Positions 19,270 through 28,240 of a DNA stretch of 64,000 nt are shown here, one piece after another. The notes beneath the pieces are model-generated. The model searched no databases, had not been told where the DNA came from, and saw nothing but the letters and a program-made list of their open reading frames with translations. The first letter of the stretch is position 1. Each line of letters starts with the position of its first letter. Location: NCBI RefSeq assembly GCF_024756235.1, contig NZ_JANUGY010000006.1, positions 186,001-250,000 of the forward strand, read 5' to 3'. Origin of the DNA: Massilia kyonggiensis (GTDB lineage: Bacteria > Pseudomonadota > Gammaproteobacteria > Burkholderiales > Burkholderiaceae_D). The position numbers were made by a program, and so were the translations under genes.

Positions 19270-19984
19270 CGTCGTCCAGCAGTTGCTGGAGCCGGCGCGG
19301 GTAGTGGTTCAGGAAGTCGCGCGTGACGGCGTAGTGTTCCGTATCTTCGTAGCTGATCTCGGCGATGCCCGTGCCGTCGAAGCTGAGGATCTTCGCGCGC
19401 GGGTACGCGAGCAGGATCGGAGAGTGGGTCGCGATGATGAATTGGGCGCCCTCCTTCACGAGCCGGTCGATGACGGCCAGCGCGGCCAGCTGGCGGTTCG
19501 GGGACAATGCCGCCTCCGGTTCGTCCAGCAGGTACAAGCCGTCGCCGCGGAAGCCGAGCATCACGTCCATGAACGCCTCCCCGTGCGAGCGCAGGTGCAG
19601 CGACGGCCCGCCGCCGGGCAGCTCGTCGAGATAAGTGAACACATTGAACAGGCTTTCCGCGCGCAGGAAATAGCTGTTGCGGGGCCAGCGCCAGCCCTTG
19701 GCTACGCGCAGCAGACGATGCAGCGGCGACACCTCCTGCTGCTGCCGGTGCACGTTCTTCGTGCCGCCCTCCGCCGGCAGTCCCAGCGCCACCGCGATCG
19801 CTTCCAGTACGGTCGACTTGCCCGCGCCGTTCTCGCCGACGAAAAAGGTGACGTCGGGATGCGGCTCGAGCACGCCCAGGTCGCGCACGGCGGGAATCGT
19901 GAACGGATAACGGTCGAAGTCGATGTCCGCCCGAGGATCGATCTGGACGGAACGCAAATAAGGCTTGGCGGTGAGCGGCGGCAT
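19220..19984 (-). CDS. AAA family (ABC/SMC-type) ATPase, C-terminus encoded by a repeat
   Basis: A 254-residue cytosolic ATPase of the small RecF/OLD-like group. Walker A is FFVGENGAGKST (about residues 47-58); Walker B is GLYLLDEPEAALS; the H-loop lies in QFIIATHSPILLA. There is no membrane or nuclease domain, so partners and role are unknown. The last 16 or so residues (GSEPDFGQFPKNGL and neighbours) and the TGA stop are encoded by the inverted-repeat element 19212-19269. The native end is thus replaced or extended by inserted DNA. The start has a GGAG site seven bases upstream, only 16 bases after the phaB terminator U-tract. Confidence 0.82.
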   Translation of the reverse strand: MPPLTAKPYLRSVQIDPRADIDFDRYPFTIPAVRDLGVLEPHPDVTFFVGENGAGKSTVLEAIAVALGLPAEGGTKNVHRQQQEVSPLHRLLRVAKGWRWPRNSYFLRAESLFNVFTYLDELPGGGPSLHLRSHGEAFMDVMLGFRGDGLYLLDEPEAALSPNRQLAALAVIDRLVKEGAQFIIATHSPILLAYPRAKILSFDGTGIAEISYEDTEHYAVTRDFLNHYPRRLQQLLDDEPGSEPDFGQFPKNGL

Positions 19985-20000
19985 GGTTGCTCCGGAACGA

Positions 20001-20023
20001 AAAACACCGCCCGGAGGCGGTGT
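20001..20023 (-). terminator. Terminator after phaB
   Basis: 8-bp stem ACACCGCC/GGCGGTGT (20004-20011 with 20016-20023), a four-base CGGA loop, and a short T run on the minus strand. It lies 24 bases past the phaB stop and directly before the AAA ATPase ribosome site. Confidence 0.7.
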
Positions 20024-20047
20024 CGCTGTACGGCAAGCGGTAACCGC

Positions 20048-20788
20048 TTATTGCATGTGCTGGCCGCCGTTGATGGCGATGTTGGCGCCGGTGACGAAGG
20101 CAGCCTCGTCCGAGGACAAGTACGCGACCAGGCCGGCGACTTCTTCCGGCTTGCCCAGGCGGCCCATCGGGATCTGCGGCAGGATCTTCGATTCCAGCAC
20201 TTCGGCCGGGATGTCGGTGACCATCTTGGTGCCGATGTAGCCCGGCGAGATGGTGTTCACGGTGACGCCCTTGCGCGCCACTTCCAGCGCCAGGGCTTTC
20301 GTGAAGCCGTGGATGCCGGCCTTGGCCGCCGAGTAGTTGGTCTGGCCGAACGCGCCCTTCTGGCCGTTGACGGACGAGATGTTGATGATGCGGCCCCAGC
20401 CGCGCTCGACCATGCCGTCGGCGACCGGCTTGGTCATGTTGAACACGGAATCCAGGTTGGTCTTCATGACCGCATCCCAGTTGACCTTGTCCATCTTCTT
20501 GAAGGTCATGTCGCGCGTGATACCGGCGTTGTTGACCAGCACGTCGACGGGGCCGACTTCCTGTACGACCTTGGCCACGCAGGCCTGGGCGGAGTCGTAA
20601 TCGGACACGTCGCATTCATAGGCCTTGAAGTCATGGCCCTGTTCGCGCATCGAAGCAAGCCAGCCTTCCGCTTTCTTGCTGCCCGGCGAGTACGTCGTCA
20701 CGACCTTGTAGCCGAGCGCCGCCAGCTTGATGCAGATCGCTTCACCCAGGCCGCCCATGCCGCCGGTCACTAATGCCACTCTTGCCAT
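20048..20788 (-). CDS. phaB: Acetoacetyl-CoA reductase
   Basis: A 246-residue SDR that reduces acetoacetyl-CoA to (R)-3-hydroxybutyryl-CoA with NADPH, the second step of polyhydroxybutyrate synthesis. The cofactor motif is TGGMGGLGEAI. The catalytic residues are Ser139 (ISSVNGQKGAFGQ), Tyr152 and Lys156 (YSAAK). The NGQKGAFGQTNYSAAKAG block is diagnostic for PhaB within the SDR family. phaA lies 77 bases upstream on the same strand. No phaC synthase is in the window. Confidence 0.95.
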   Translation of the reverse strand: MARVALVTGGMGGLGEAICIKLAALGYKVVTTYSPGSKKAEGWLASMREQGHDFKAYECDVSDYDSAQACVAKVVQEVGPVDVLVNNAGITRDMTFKKMDKVNWDAVMKTNLDSVFNMTKPVADGMVERGWGRIINISSVNGQKGAFGQTNYSAAKAGIHGFTKALALEVARKGVTVNTISPGYIGTKMVTDIPAEVLESKILPQIPMGRLGKPEEVAGLVAYLSSDEAAFVTGANIAINGGQHMQ

Positions 20789-20865
20789 CGTCTTCTCCTG
20801 TTTTTCGCTTTAACCTGTTGACTACGAACGCACGGCGCCCTCCGTGGCGCCGTGCCGGATTACTT

Positions 20866-22041
20866 TCAGCGCTCGACCGCCAGGGCCACGCCCATGCCGC
20901 CGCCGATGCACAGCGCTGCCAGGCCTTTCTTGGCGTCGCGGCGGATCATTTCGTGCAGCAGAGTCACCAGCACGCGCGCGCCCGAGGCGCCGATCGGGTG
21001 GCCCAGCGCGATCGCGCCGCCGTTGACGTTGATCTTCGACGTATCCCAGCCCATCTGCTTGTTGACGGCGACGGCCTGGGCGGCGAAGGCTTCGTTGATT
21101 TCCATCAGGTCGACTTCTTCGTGCGTCCAGCCGGCGCGTTCCAGCGCCTGGCGGGCGGCGTCGACGGGGCCCATGCCCATGATGGCCGGGTCCAGGCCGG
21201 CCGACGAATAGGCCTTGATGCGGGCCAGCGGGGTCAGGCCCAGTTCCTTGGCCTTCGAGGCCGACATCATGATCACGGCGGCGGCGCCGTCGTTCAGGCC
21301 GGATGCGTTGCCGGCGGTGACGCTGCCTTCCTTGTTGAAGGCCGGACGCAGGCTGGCCAGGCCTTCCAGCGTGGCGCCGTGCTTCGGATACTCGTCGGTA
21401 TCGAACACGGTGGTGCCCTTCTTGGAGGCGATCTCGATCGGGATGATCTCGTCCTTGAACTTGCCGGCCTTTTGCGCGGCTTCCGCCTTCAGTTGCGACT
21501 GCAGCGCGAATTCGTCCTGTTCCTGGCGCGAGATCTCGTACTTGCGCGCGACGTTCTCGGCCGTCACGCCCATGTGGTACTGGTTGTAGACGTCCCACAG
21601 GCCGTCGACGATCATGGTGTCGGTCAGCTTGGCATCGCCCATGCGGAAGCCGTCGCGCGAACCGTTCAGCACGTGCGGCGAGGCGCTCATGTTTTCCTGG
21701 CCGCCGGCGATCACGATCGACGCGTCGCCGCACTTGATGGCCTGGGCAGCGAGATGGGTGGCGCGCAGGCCGGAGCCGCACACCATGTTCAGGGTGAAGG
21801 CCGGGACCTTGTCCGGCAGGCCGCCCTTGATGACGGCCTGGCGTGCCGGGTTCTGGCCGACGCCGGCCGTGAGGACCTGACCCATGATGACTTCGCTGAC
21901 CGCCGCCGGATCGATGCCGGTCTTCGTCAGCAGGTGCTTGATGACCTGGGCGCCTAGCTCGGCAGCCGGAATTTTTGAGAGCGTGCCACCAAACTTGCCG
22001 ATTGCAGTACGGCCAGCGGCCACGATTACGACATCTTCCAT
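20866..22041 (-). CDS. phaA: Acetyl-CoA C-acetyltransferase (beta-ketothiolase)
   Basis: A 391-residue thiolase that condenses two acetyl-CoA molecules. The acylated Cys88 is in [10 protein letters not shown], the His in [17 protein letters not shown] and the second Cys in CIGGGMGVA, so the full catalytic set is present. With phaB it forms a two-gene unit for polyhydroxybutyrate precursors. A 386-base AT-rich region with a perfect 15-bp inverted repeat precedes it and is shared with divergent minC. Confidence 0.95.
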   Translation of the reverse strand: MEDVVIVAAGRTAIGKFGGTLSKIPAAELGAQVIKHLLTKTGIDPAAVSEVIMGQVLTAGVGQNPARQAVIKGGLPDKVPAFTLNMVCGSGLRATHLAAQAIKCGDASIVIAGGQENMSASPHVLNGSRDGFRMGDAKLTDTMIVDGLWDVYNQYHMGVTAENVARKYEISRQEQDEFALQSQLKAEAAQKAGKFKDEIIPIEIASKKGTTVFDTDEYPKHGATLEGLASLRPAFNKEGSVTAGNASGLNDGAAAVIMMSASKAKELGLTPLARIKAYSSAGLDPAIMGMGPVDAARQALERAGWTHEEVDLMEINEAFAAQAVAVNKQMGWDTSKINVNGGAIALGHPIGASGARVLVTLLHEMIRRDAKKGLAALCIGGGMGVALAVER

Positions 22042-22427
22042 ATCAATCTCCGGTATCCCGGCCCCAGCGGCCGGGGTTCAATGAGTGGACAGCCCTGCTG
22101 TCGGCCTTTTTCTGGCCAGGCCTGGAAGACTTCAAAACCAGCACAACGCGCGCTTGAGGAATCACAATCTCCGCTTAAGCTTGGACAGAAAGCCAACAAT
22201 ATTAGTGACCTCGCCTAAAGTTTGTTTAAGCAAAATCAATCTTATCAGCTTATTCATCGTAGAAAACAGCCTTTTTATTGATTTTGCTTAAGGCTGAGCA
22301 TCTTTATCAGACATTATTTTTGTACAGGAAACAGGAGTTTCCAGTCATCCAAACCTCGGCCAAAACCCTTTTCCGTTGAGTGAAATTTCACAGTAGAATG
22401 CACGGGCTAAGCCAACCACATTGATTT
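22042..22427. promoter_or_regulatory. AT-rich divergent region phaA / minC with a 15-bp inverted repeat
   Basis: 386 bases without a gene. A perfect inverted repeat, TTAAGCAAAATCAAT (22226-22240) and ATTGATTTTGCTTAA (22277-22291), encloses 36 bases. A third GCTTAA motif occurs in the palindrome GCTTAAGC (22173-22180). TAGAAT at 22394-22399, 28 bases before the minC start, could be a -10. The sequence from about 22150 to 22370 is far more AT-rich than the rest of the window. The repeat is probably an operator or a leader structure for phaA; no family is assigned. Confidence 0.5.
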
Positions 22428-23207
22428 ATGCCCAAAAGCTCGAGCTCCCTGCCCATCGAAATCAAGATCTCCACGGTCGTGGCCATTTCGACCATCCTGC
22501 ACTCGGCCGATCCGATCGCGATCGATGCCGCGCTGAAGCAGATGACCGGGGGGGTGTCGGATTTCTTCGAGGATGAATTCGCCGTCATCGACATCGCCGG
22601 CATCGCCGACGACGCCGCGCGCATCGACTGGGAGGCGCTGGTCGCGCTGCTCAAGAAGTACCGCCTGAACGCCGTCGCCGTGCGCGGCGCGCCGGCCGCG
22701 CTGCACGACGTGATCCGCGCCCACGACCTGTTCCTGGACGACGGCACCAGCGGACTGCAAACGGCCGCCGGCCGCGAACGGGAGATGCCCGCAGCGCCGG
22801 CCGACACGCCAGAGCCCGCACAAGCGCCTGCGCCGGCCCCTGCAGCAGCCCCGGCACCGGTGCACGCGATGGTCGTCGATACGCCGGTCCGTGCCGGCCA
22901 GCGCATCTACGCACGCGGCACCGACCTGATCGTGACGGCTGTCGTCAACCATGGCGCCGAGCTCATCGCCGACGGCAGCATCCACGTGTACGCCCCCCTG
23001 CACGGCCGCGCGCTGGCGGGTGCGTCGGGCAATGCGGGCGCGCGCATCTTCGCGCTGCAGTTGCAGCCCGAACTGGTGTCGATCGCGGGTGTTTACCGGA
23101 CGTTCGACGAAGGTTTTCCTGCAGAGGTCGCACGCCAGCCGGCACAAATCCGTTTGGTCGGCGACCGAATCGATATATCATCGCTGGGTTCGGCGACCCG
23201 CAATTAA
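22428..23207 (+). CDS. minC: Septum site-determining protein MinC
   Basis: A 259-residue inhibitor of FtsZ polymerisation that keeps division away from the poles when recruited by MinD. The N-terminal domain (residues 1-105) is followed by an Ala/Pro-rich linker (residues 125-147) and the C-terminal beta-helix domain, with RAGQRIYARGTDLIVTAVVN, the IHVYAPLHGRALAGASG loop and GARIFALQLQPELVSIAG, all typical. It is first of minC-minD-minE, with a 54-base gap to minD. Confidence 0.95.
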   Translation: MPKSSSSLPIEIKISTVVAISTILHSADPIAIDAALKQMTGGVSDFFEDEFAVIDIAGIADDAARIDWEALVALLKKYRLNAVAVRGAPAALHDVIRAHDLFLDDGTSGLQTAAGREREMPAAPADTPEPAQAPAPAPAAAPAPVHAMVVDTPVRAGQRIYARGTDLIVTAVVNHGAELIADGSIHVYAPLHGRALAGASGNAGARIFALQLQPELVSIAGVYRTFDEGFPAEVARQPAQIRLVGDRIDISSLGSATRN

Positions 23208-23261
23208 GGCGCGCCCCCTGTACCAGCACTGACCAGATACTGAAAAGGACACAATTTTTTC

Positions 23262-24077
23262 ATGGCAAGAATTATCGTTGTAACGTCCGGTAAGGGTGGT
23301 GTGGGCAAGACCACCTCGAGCGCAAGCTTCTCGACCGGCCTCGCGCTGCGCGGCCACAAGACCGTCGTCATCGACTTCGACGTCGGCCTGCGCAACCTCG
23401 ACCTGATCATGGGTTGCGAACGCCGCGTCGTATACGACCTGATCAACGTCATCAACGGCGAAGCGAGCCTGACCCAGGCCCTGATCAAGGACAAGCATTG
23501 CGACAACCTGTTCATCCTGCCGGCATCGCAGACGCGCGACAAGGATGCGCTGTCGGAAGAAGGCGTGGAAAACGTCTTGAACGAGCTGATCAAGATGGAC
23601 TTCGAGTTCATCATCTGCGACTCGCCGGCCGGCATCGAGCACGGCGCCCTGATGGCGCTGACGTTCGCCGACGAGGCGCTGATCGTCACCAACCCGGAAG
23701 TCTCGTCCGTGCGCGACTCCGACCGCATCCTCGGCATCCTGCAGGCCAAGTCGCGCCGCGCCCAGAGCGGCGGCGAGCCGGTCAAGGAACACCTGCTGAT
23801 CACCCGCTACTCGCCGCGCCGCGTGGAAAACGACGAAATGCTGTCGTACCAGGACGTGCAGGAAATCCTGCGCATCCCCCTGCTCGGCATCATTCCGGAA
23901 TCGGAAGCCGTGCTGCACGCATCGAACCAGGGCAACCCGGCCATCCACTTCAAGGATACGGACGTGGCCCAGGCCTACCAGGATGTCGTGTCGCGTTTCC
24001 TCGGCGAAGAAATCCCGCTGCGCTTCACCAGTTACGAGAAGCCGGGCTTCCTGCAGCGCCTGTTCGGAGCGAAGTGA
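23262..24077 (+). CDS. minD: Septum site-determining protein MinD (ATPase)
   Basis: A 271-residue ParA/MinD ATPase. It has the deviant Walker A GKGGVGKTT near residue 11, DFDVGLRNLDLIMG, CDSPAGIE (Walker B) and the C-terminal amphipathic helix for membrane binding (KPGFLQRLFGAK). It recruits MinC to the membrane and is driven into oscillation by MinE. A clear AAAAGGA ribosome site precedes the ATG. It is separated from minE by one base. Confidence 0.97.
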   Translation: MARIIVVTSGKGGVGKTTSSASFSTGLALRGHKTVVIDFDVGLRNLDLIMGCERRVVYDLINVINGEASLTQALIKDKHCDNLFILPASQTRDKDALSEEGVENVLNELIKMDFEFIICDSPAGIEHGALMALTFADEALIVTNPEVSSVRDSDRILGILQAKSRRAQSGGEPVKEHLLITRYSPRRVENDEMLSYQDVQEILRIPLLGIIPESEAVLHASNQGNPAIHFKDTDVAQAYQDVVSRFLGEEIPLRFTSYEKPGFLQRLFGAK

Positions 24078-24078
24078 T

Positions 24079-24330
24079 ATGCCCCTGCTTTCATTCCTGT
24101 TTCCCAAGAATCAGAAAAGCGCGACGGCGGCCAAGGAAAGGCTGCAGATCATCATCGCCCGCGAACGCAGCGGCCGCGATGGCCCGGATTTCCTGCCCGC
24201 CCTGCACCGCGAGCTGATCGAAGTGATCTCCAAGTACACCAAGGTCAGCGCCGAGGACATCAAGATTTCCCTCGACCGCCAGGGCAACCTGGAAGTTCTC
24301 GACGTCAACGTCGTCCTGCCGGACGCCTGA
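24079..24330 (+). CDS. minE: Cell division topological specificity factor MinE
   Basis: 83 residues. The start is the ATG one base after the minD stop (TGATATG); the open frame extends upstream into minD but that part is a shadow. It has the N-terminal membrane-targeting helix (LLSFLF), the MinD-contacting helix (AKERLQIIIARER), and the C-terminal dimerisation domain with VISKYTKV and DRQGNLEVLDVNV. It stimulates the MinD ATPase and gives pole-to-pole oscillation. Confidence 0.96.
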   Translation: MPLLSFLFPKNQKSATAAKERLQIIIARERSGRDGPDFLPALHRELIEVISKYTKVSAEDIKISLDRQGNLEVLDVNVVLPDA

Positions 24331-24353
24331 CTCCGGCTTTCAGCGGCGCCGGC

Positions 24354-24860
24354 TCATGCCGGTGTCGCTGCCACCTCGCGCGCCACGCGCGTGCAGGCGT
24401 CGATGTGCTGGTAGCCCATCTGCCTGAATAACGCAAAGCCGATCGCGGCCGACGCGACCTGCCCCGCCAGCGGCACGATCTTCGCAGCCGACTTGGCCGC
24501 CAGCTTGGCGCCCGACTTCTGCAGCAGTTTCAGCACCAGCTCCTTCGTCACGATCTTCCCCACGAGCGTACTGCCGATGGCCGCCACGGCCTGGTAGACG
24601 GCGATCCGCATGCGCGGCTGCAGCCGGTCGATCTGCTCCGGCGACAGGCCGAACGCCCGGTTGATCTCTTCCACCATGACGGCGAAGCTGGACAGGTCCG
24701 CCACGATGTCCACGCCCGGCACCGGGATCACGGACACGCCGGCGGAAATGGCCGCGCGCTTGCGCACGAGGCCGCGGCAGCGTTCGCGCACGCGTTCGAT
24801 GTCCTCGCTGGAGACCGGCAACAGCGCCAGTTCGCCGTCCTTGTTCTTTCTCTTGAACAT
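24354..24860 (-). CDS. YcjF/DUF697-like or EcsC-like hydrophobic protein
   Basis: 168 residues. An N-terminal charged segment is followed by SAGVSVIPVPGVDIVADLSS, the GxxxPxPGxDxxAD pattern seen in DUF697/YcjF and EcsC-type proteins. Further hydrophobic helices carry Ala/Gly-rich stretches near residues 90-105 and 130-150 (VASAAIGFALF). It is probably a peripheral or integral inner-membrane protein; the function of such small proteins is not established. Convergent with minE. Confidence 0.55.
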   Translation of the reverse strand: MFKRKNKDGELALLPVSSEDIERVRERCRGLVRKRAAISAGVSVIPVPGVDIVADLSSFAVMVEEINRAFGLSPEQIDRLQPRMRIAVYQAVAAIGSTLVGKIVTKELVLKLLQKSGAKLAAKSAAKIVPLAGQVASAAIGFALFRQMGYQHIDACTRVAREVAATPA

Positions 24861-24993
24861 GTTAGCTCCTCAACCACATTGTTGAAGTTAGTGTAACCGG
24901 GAGTTTGTCTACGGCCCGACACAACTATGACGCAATTTCCCAACGAAAATGTGAATTTATCTGAGGCATCGGTAGCTTTGCGTTTTAAAAGTC

Positions 24994-25043
24994 TGATATA
25001 TTTAGTGACATTGTAGGAATGTTCCTACAGTGATGTCCTACAG
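24994..25043 (+). promoter_or_regulatory. Promoter and 18-bp palindrome upstream of the orphan response regulator
   Basis: TGATATATT (24994-25002) looks like an extended -10. The perfect palindrome TGTAGGAA-TG-TTCCTACA (25012-25029) follows, then a further half site TCCTACAG (25036-25043). The dyad would cover the start of transcription. Its GTAGGA/TCCTAC halves resemble sites bound by RcsB/NarL-type regulators (inference). It could also fold in RNA. Confidence 0.5.
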
Positions 25044-25070
25044 TCCCACAGCCGAGACAGCCTGAAAATC

Positions 25071-25760
25071 ATGAGAATATCCGTACTGGACAACGACACG
25101 ACCCAGGCAGAACTCATCTGCCAAGTTCTGAACGGAGCTGGGCACAGCTGTCAAGCCTTTGACAGCGGCAAAGAATTGCTGGGGCAACTCCGCAAGGACA
25201 GCACCGACCTGCTGATCGTCGACTGGCAAGTCACGGACGTCCCGGCGGCGGAACTCCTGCGCCGCGCCAAGGAAAAGCTGGCGCCGAATACCCCGACGAT
25301 GTTCCTGGCCGGCAGCTCGGCCGAAGACGACATCGTGGCCGGCGTCACGGCCGGTGCCGACGACTACCTCGTCAAGCCGCTGCGCCGCGGCGAGCTGGTT
25401 GCACGCACGCAAGCCCTGCTGCGCCGGGCGTATCCGTCGCAGAACGGTGCCGAACAGCTGCAGTTCGGTCCGTACATCTTCGAGACGCGCCCCGGCCGCC
25501 TGATGATGGACGGCGAGCAGATCGACGTCACACACAAGGAATTCAACCTGGCGCTGCTGTTCTTCCGCAACCTGGGCCGTCCCCTGTCGCGCGCGTACAT
25601 CCACGAATCGATCTGGGTGCGCGAGACGGCAGTCCCGTCGCGTACGATGGACACCCACGTTTCGCGCGTACGCAACAAACTGCGCCTGCGTCCGGAGAAC
25701 GGTTTCCGTCTCGTGCCGGTATATAGCTACGGCTATAGGCTGGAAAAGCTGGGCGCGTGA
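25071..25760 (+). CDS. Orphan OmpR/PhoB-family response regulator
   Basis: 229 residues: receiver domain (1-115) and winged-helix output domain (about 130-227, with TMDTHVSRVRNKLRLRPENGFRL and a final YGYRL). The phospho-acceptor Asp51 (LLIVDWQVTD) and the conserved Lys (DDYLVKPLR) are present. However, the acidic pocket that normally reads DD is Asp7-Asn8, and the Thr/Ser switch segment is LAGSS. Phosphorylation may therefore be atypical. No kinase gene is adjacent. The promoter carries a strong palindrome; hemA follows in the same direction. Confidence 0.85.
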   Translation: MRISVLDNDTTQAELICQVLNGAGHSCQAFDSGKELLGQLRKDSTDLLIVDWQVTDVPAAELLRRAKEKLAPNTPTMFLAGSSAEDDIVAGVTAGADDYLVKPLRRGELVARTQALLRRAYPSQNGAEQLQFGPYIFETRPGRLMMDGEQIDVTHKEFNLALLFFRNLGRPLSRAYIHESIWVRETAVPSRTMDTHVSRVRNKLRLRPENGFRLVPVYSYGYRLEKLGA

Positions 25761-25779
25761 AACCCTGACGCTGTAGGGG

Positions 25780-25785
25780 TATAAT
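25780..25785 (+). promoter_or_regulatory. Consensus -10 hexamer upstream of hemA
   Basis: TATAAT lies 29 bases before the hemA start in the 53-base gap after the response regulator gene. No good -35 can be seen. A small GC dyad (TGGGC/GCCCA, 25785-25799) follows in the leader. Confidence 0.5.
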
Positions 25786-25813
25786 GGGCGCGCTGCCCAA
25801 TTTTTGATCACCC

Positions 25814-27088
25814 ATGCAACTGCTCGCCGTCGGCCTCAATCACACCACAGCACCGGTCTCGCTGCGCGAGCAACTGGCGCTGGCGCCCGAGCAGCTCGGG
25901 GAGGCCGTGCAGGCGGCGCGCGGGTGGTTTTCGAAGTTCAATACCCGCGGCGAAGACGAAGCGGCGCTGCTCTCGACGTGCAACCGCACCGAGATGTACG
26001 CCGCCAGCTGTGCACCCGACCCGCTCGACGCCTCCGCGCGCTTCCTCGCCGATTACCACGACCTGAATTTCGCCGAACTGCGTCCGCATTTGTACATGCT
26101 GCCGCAGCACGACGCCGTGCGCCACGCGTTCCGCGTCGCCTCCGGCCTCGATTCGATGGTGCTGGGCGAGGCGCAGATCCTCGGCCAGATGAAGGATGCC
26201 GTGCGCGTCGCCGACGAGGCGGGCGGCCTCGGCACCTATCTGCACCAGCTGTTCCAGCGCAGCTTCGCCGTCGCGAAGGAAGTGCGCACGACGACCGAGA
26301 TCGGCGCGCACAGCGTGTCGATGGCCGCCGCCGCCGTGCGCCTGTCGGAACGCATCTTCGACCGCGTCAGCGAGCAGAACGTGCTGTTCATCGGCGCCGG
26401 CGAAATGATCGAGCTGTGCGCCACGCACTTCGCCGCCCACAATCCGAAGTCGATCACGATCGCCAACCGCACGCTGGCGCGCGGCGAAGCGCTGGCCGCG
26501 CGCTTCAACGGCAGCGCGATCGGCCTCGCCGACCTGTCCGAACGCCTGTCGCAGTTCGACGTCGTGATCTCCTCCACCGGCTCCACCTTGCCGCTGATCG
26601 GCAAAGGCCTCGTCGAACGCGCCATCAAGGCACGCCGGCACCGCCCGATGTTCATGGTCGACCTGGCCGTCCCGCGCGACATCGAACCGGAAGTGGGCCG
26701 CCTGAACGACGTGTTCCTGTACACGGTCGACGACCTGGCCGAGGTGGTGCGCACGGGCGTCGAAAGCCGCCAGGCGGCCGTCGCCCAGGCCGAGGCCATC
26801 ATCGAAACGCGCGTGCAATCGTTCATGCACTGGATCGGCGACCGCGCCGTGGTGCCCGTGATCCGCGACATGCACGAATCGAGCGAAGCGATGCGCCTGG
26901 CCGAACTGGAACGGGCGCGCAAGCTGCTCGCCAAGGGCGAGGACATCGAGACGGTGCTCGACGCCCTGTCGAAGGGCCTGACCGCAAAATTCCTGCACGG
27001 CCCGCAACAGGCCCTGCACCGCGCCCAGGGCGACGAACGCGCCCGTCTCGCGAGCCTGCTGCCCCAGCTGTTCCGCGGCCGCCGTTAG
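25814..27088 (+). CDS. hemA: Glutamyl-tRNA reductase
   Basis: A 424-residue enzyme that makes glutamate-1-semialdehyde from Glu-tRNA for tetrapyrrole synthesis. The N-terminal catalytic domain has [13 protein letters not shown] and the active-site Cys56 in STCNRTEMY, then [15 protein letters not shown]. The NADPH domain starts at [11 protein letters not shown], and the C-terminal dimerisation helix is present. First of the conserved hemA-prfA-(dsbB)-prmC block; 73 bases to prfA. Confidence 0.97.
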   Translation: MQLLAVGLNHTTAPVSLREQLALAPEQLGEAVQAARGWFSKFNTRGEDEAALLSTCNRTEMYAASCAPDPLDASARFLADYHDLNFAELRPHLYMLPQHDAVRHAFRVASGLDSMVLGEAQILGQMKDAVRVADEAGGLGTYLHQLFQRSFAVAKEVRTTTEIGAHSVSMAAAAVRLSERIFDRVSEQNVLFIGAGEMIELCATHFAAHNPKSITIANRTLARGEALAARFNGSAIGLADLSERLSQFDVVISSTGSTLPLIGKGLVERAIKARRHRPMFMVDLAVPRDIEPEVGRLNDVFLYTVDDLAEVVRTGVESRQAAVAQAEAIIETRVQSFMHWIGDRAVVPVIRDMHESSEAMRLAELERARKLLAKGEDIETVLDALSKGLTAKFLHGPQQALHRAQGDERARLASLLPQLFRGRR

Positions 27089-27161
27089 CGGCCTGCACTC
27101 CTTCGTTGCACCCGCGTGCCGCTTCCCGCGGCCTTTCCGCTGTCATTCCAATAAGAGTCCT

Positions 27162-28238
27162 ATGAAACCATCCATGCTGGCCAAGCTGGACCAACTGGCC
27201 AACCGCCTCGTCGAACTGGACGAACTCCTGATGTCCGAAGGCGCCACCGCGAACATGGACAGCTTCCGCAAGCTGAACCGCGAACACGCCGAACTGAGTC
27301 CGCTGGTGGCCGTCTACCGCCAGTACCAGACCGCGCAGGCCGACATCGACGCCGCGCAGGAGATGCTGGCCGACCCGGACATGAAGGAATTCGCCCAGGA
27401 CGAGATCGACGCGGCGAAGGCGCGCATGGCGGAGCTGGACCTCGAACTGCAGAAGATGCTGCTGCCGAAGGACGAGAACGACGAGCGCAACATCTTCCTC
27501 GAGATCCGTGCCGGCACGGGCGGCGACGAATCCGCGCTGTTCGCGGGCGACCTGCTGCGCATGTACACGCGCTATGCGGAGCGCAACCGCTGGCAGGTCG
27601 AAATGGTGTCGGAATCGGCGTCCGACCTGGGCGGCTACCGCGAAGTCATCGTCCGCATCGTCGGCCAAGGCGCCTATTCGAAGCTGAAATTCGAATCGGG
27701 CGGCCACCGCGTGCAGCGCGTGCCGGCGACGGAGACGCAGGGCCGCATCCACACCTCCGCCTGCACCGTCGCCGTGATGCCGGAGGCGGACGAAGTGGAG
27801 GACGTGCAGATCAACCCGGCCGACTTGCGCATCGACACCTACCGCGCCTCGGGCGCCGGCGGCCAGCACATCAACAAGACCGATTCCGCCGTGCGCCTGA
27901 CGCACCTGCCGACCGGTATCGTCGTCGAATGCCAGGACGACCGCAGCCAGCACAAGAACAAGGCGCAGGCGATGAAAGTCCTGGCCGCGCGCATCAAGGA
28001 CGTGCAGTTGCGCGAGCAGCAGAGCAAGGAAGCGGCCACGCGTAAAAGCCTGATCGGCTCGGGCGACCGCAGCGAGCGCATCCGCACCTACAACTTCCCG
28101 CAGGGCCGCCTGACCGACCACCGCATCAACCTGACGCTCTATAAACTGGACATGATCATGGATGGCGACCTGGCCGAACTGACGAACGCGCTGTCGGCCG
28201 AGCACCAGGCCGAACAACTGGCGGCGCTGGGCGACTAA
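27162..28238 (+). CDS. prfA: Peptide chain release factor 1
   Basis: 358 residues. It recognises UAA and UAG and releases the peptide. The codon-reading tripeptide is PAT (188-190, in RVPATETQG) and the peptidyl-transferase motif is GGQ (233-235, in [11 protein letters not shown]), so this is RF1 and not RF2. The first ATG matches the usual MKPS start. The Gln of GGQ is the methylation target of PrmC, encoded two genes on. A RAYT-type inverted repeat begins two bases after its stop. Confidence 0.97.
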   Translation: MKPSMLAKLDQLANRLVELDELLMSEGATANMDSFRKLNREHAELSPLVAVYRQYQTAQADIDAAQEMLADPDMKEFAQDEIDAAKARMAELDLELQKMLLPKDENDERNIFLEIRAGTGGDESALFAGDLLRMYTRYAERNRWQVEMVSESASDLGGYREVIVRIVGQGAYSKLKFESGGHRVQRVPATETQGRIHTSACTVAVMPEADEVEDVQINPADLRIDTYRASGAGGQHINKTDSAVRLTHLPTGIVVECQDDRSQHKNKAQAMKVLAARIKDVQLREQQSKEAATRKSLIGSGDRSERIRTYNFPQGRLTDHRINLTLYKLDMIMDGDLAELTNALSAEHQAEQLAALGD

Positions 28239-28240
28239 AA

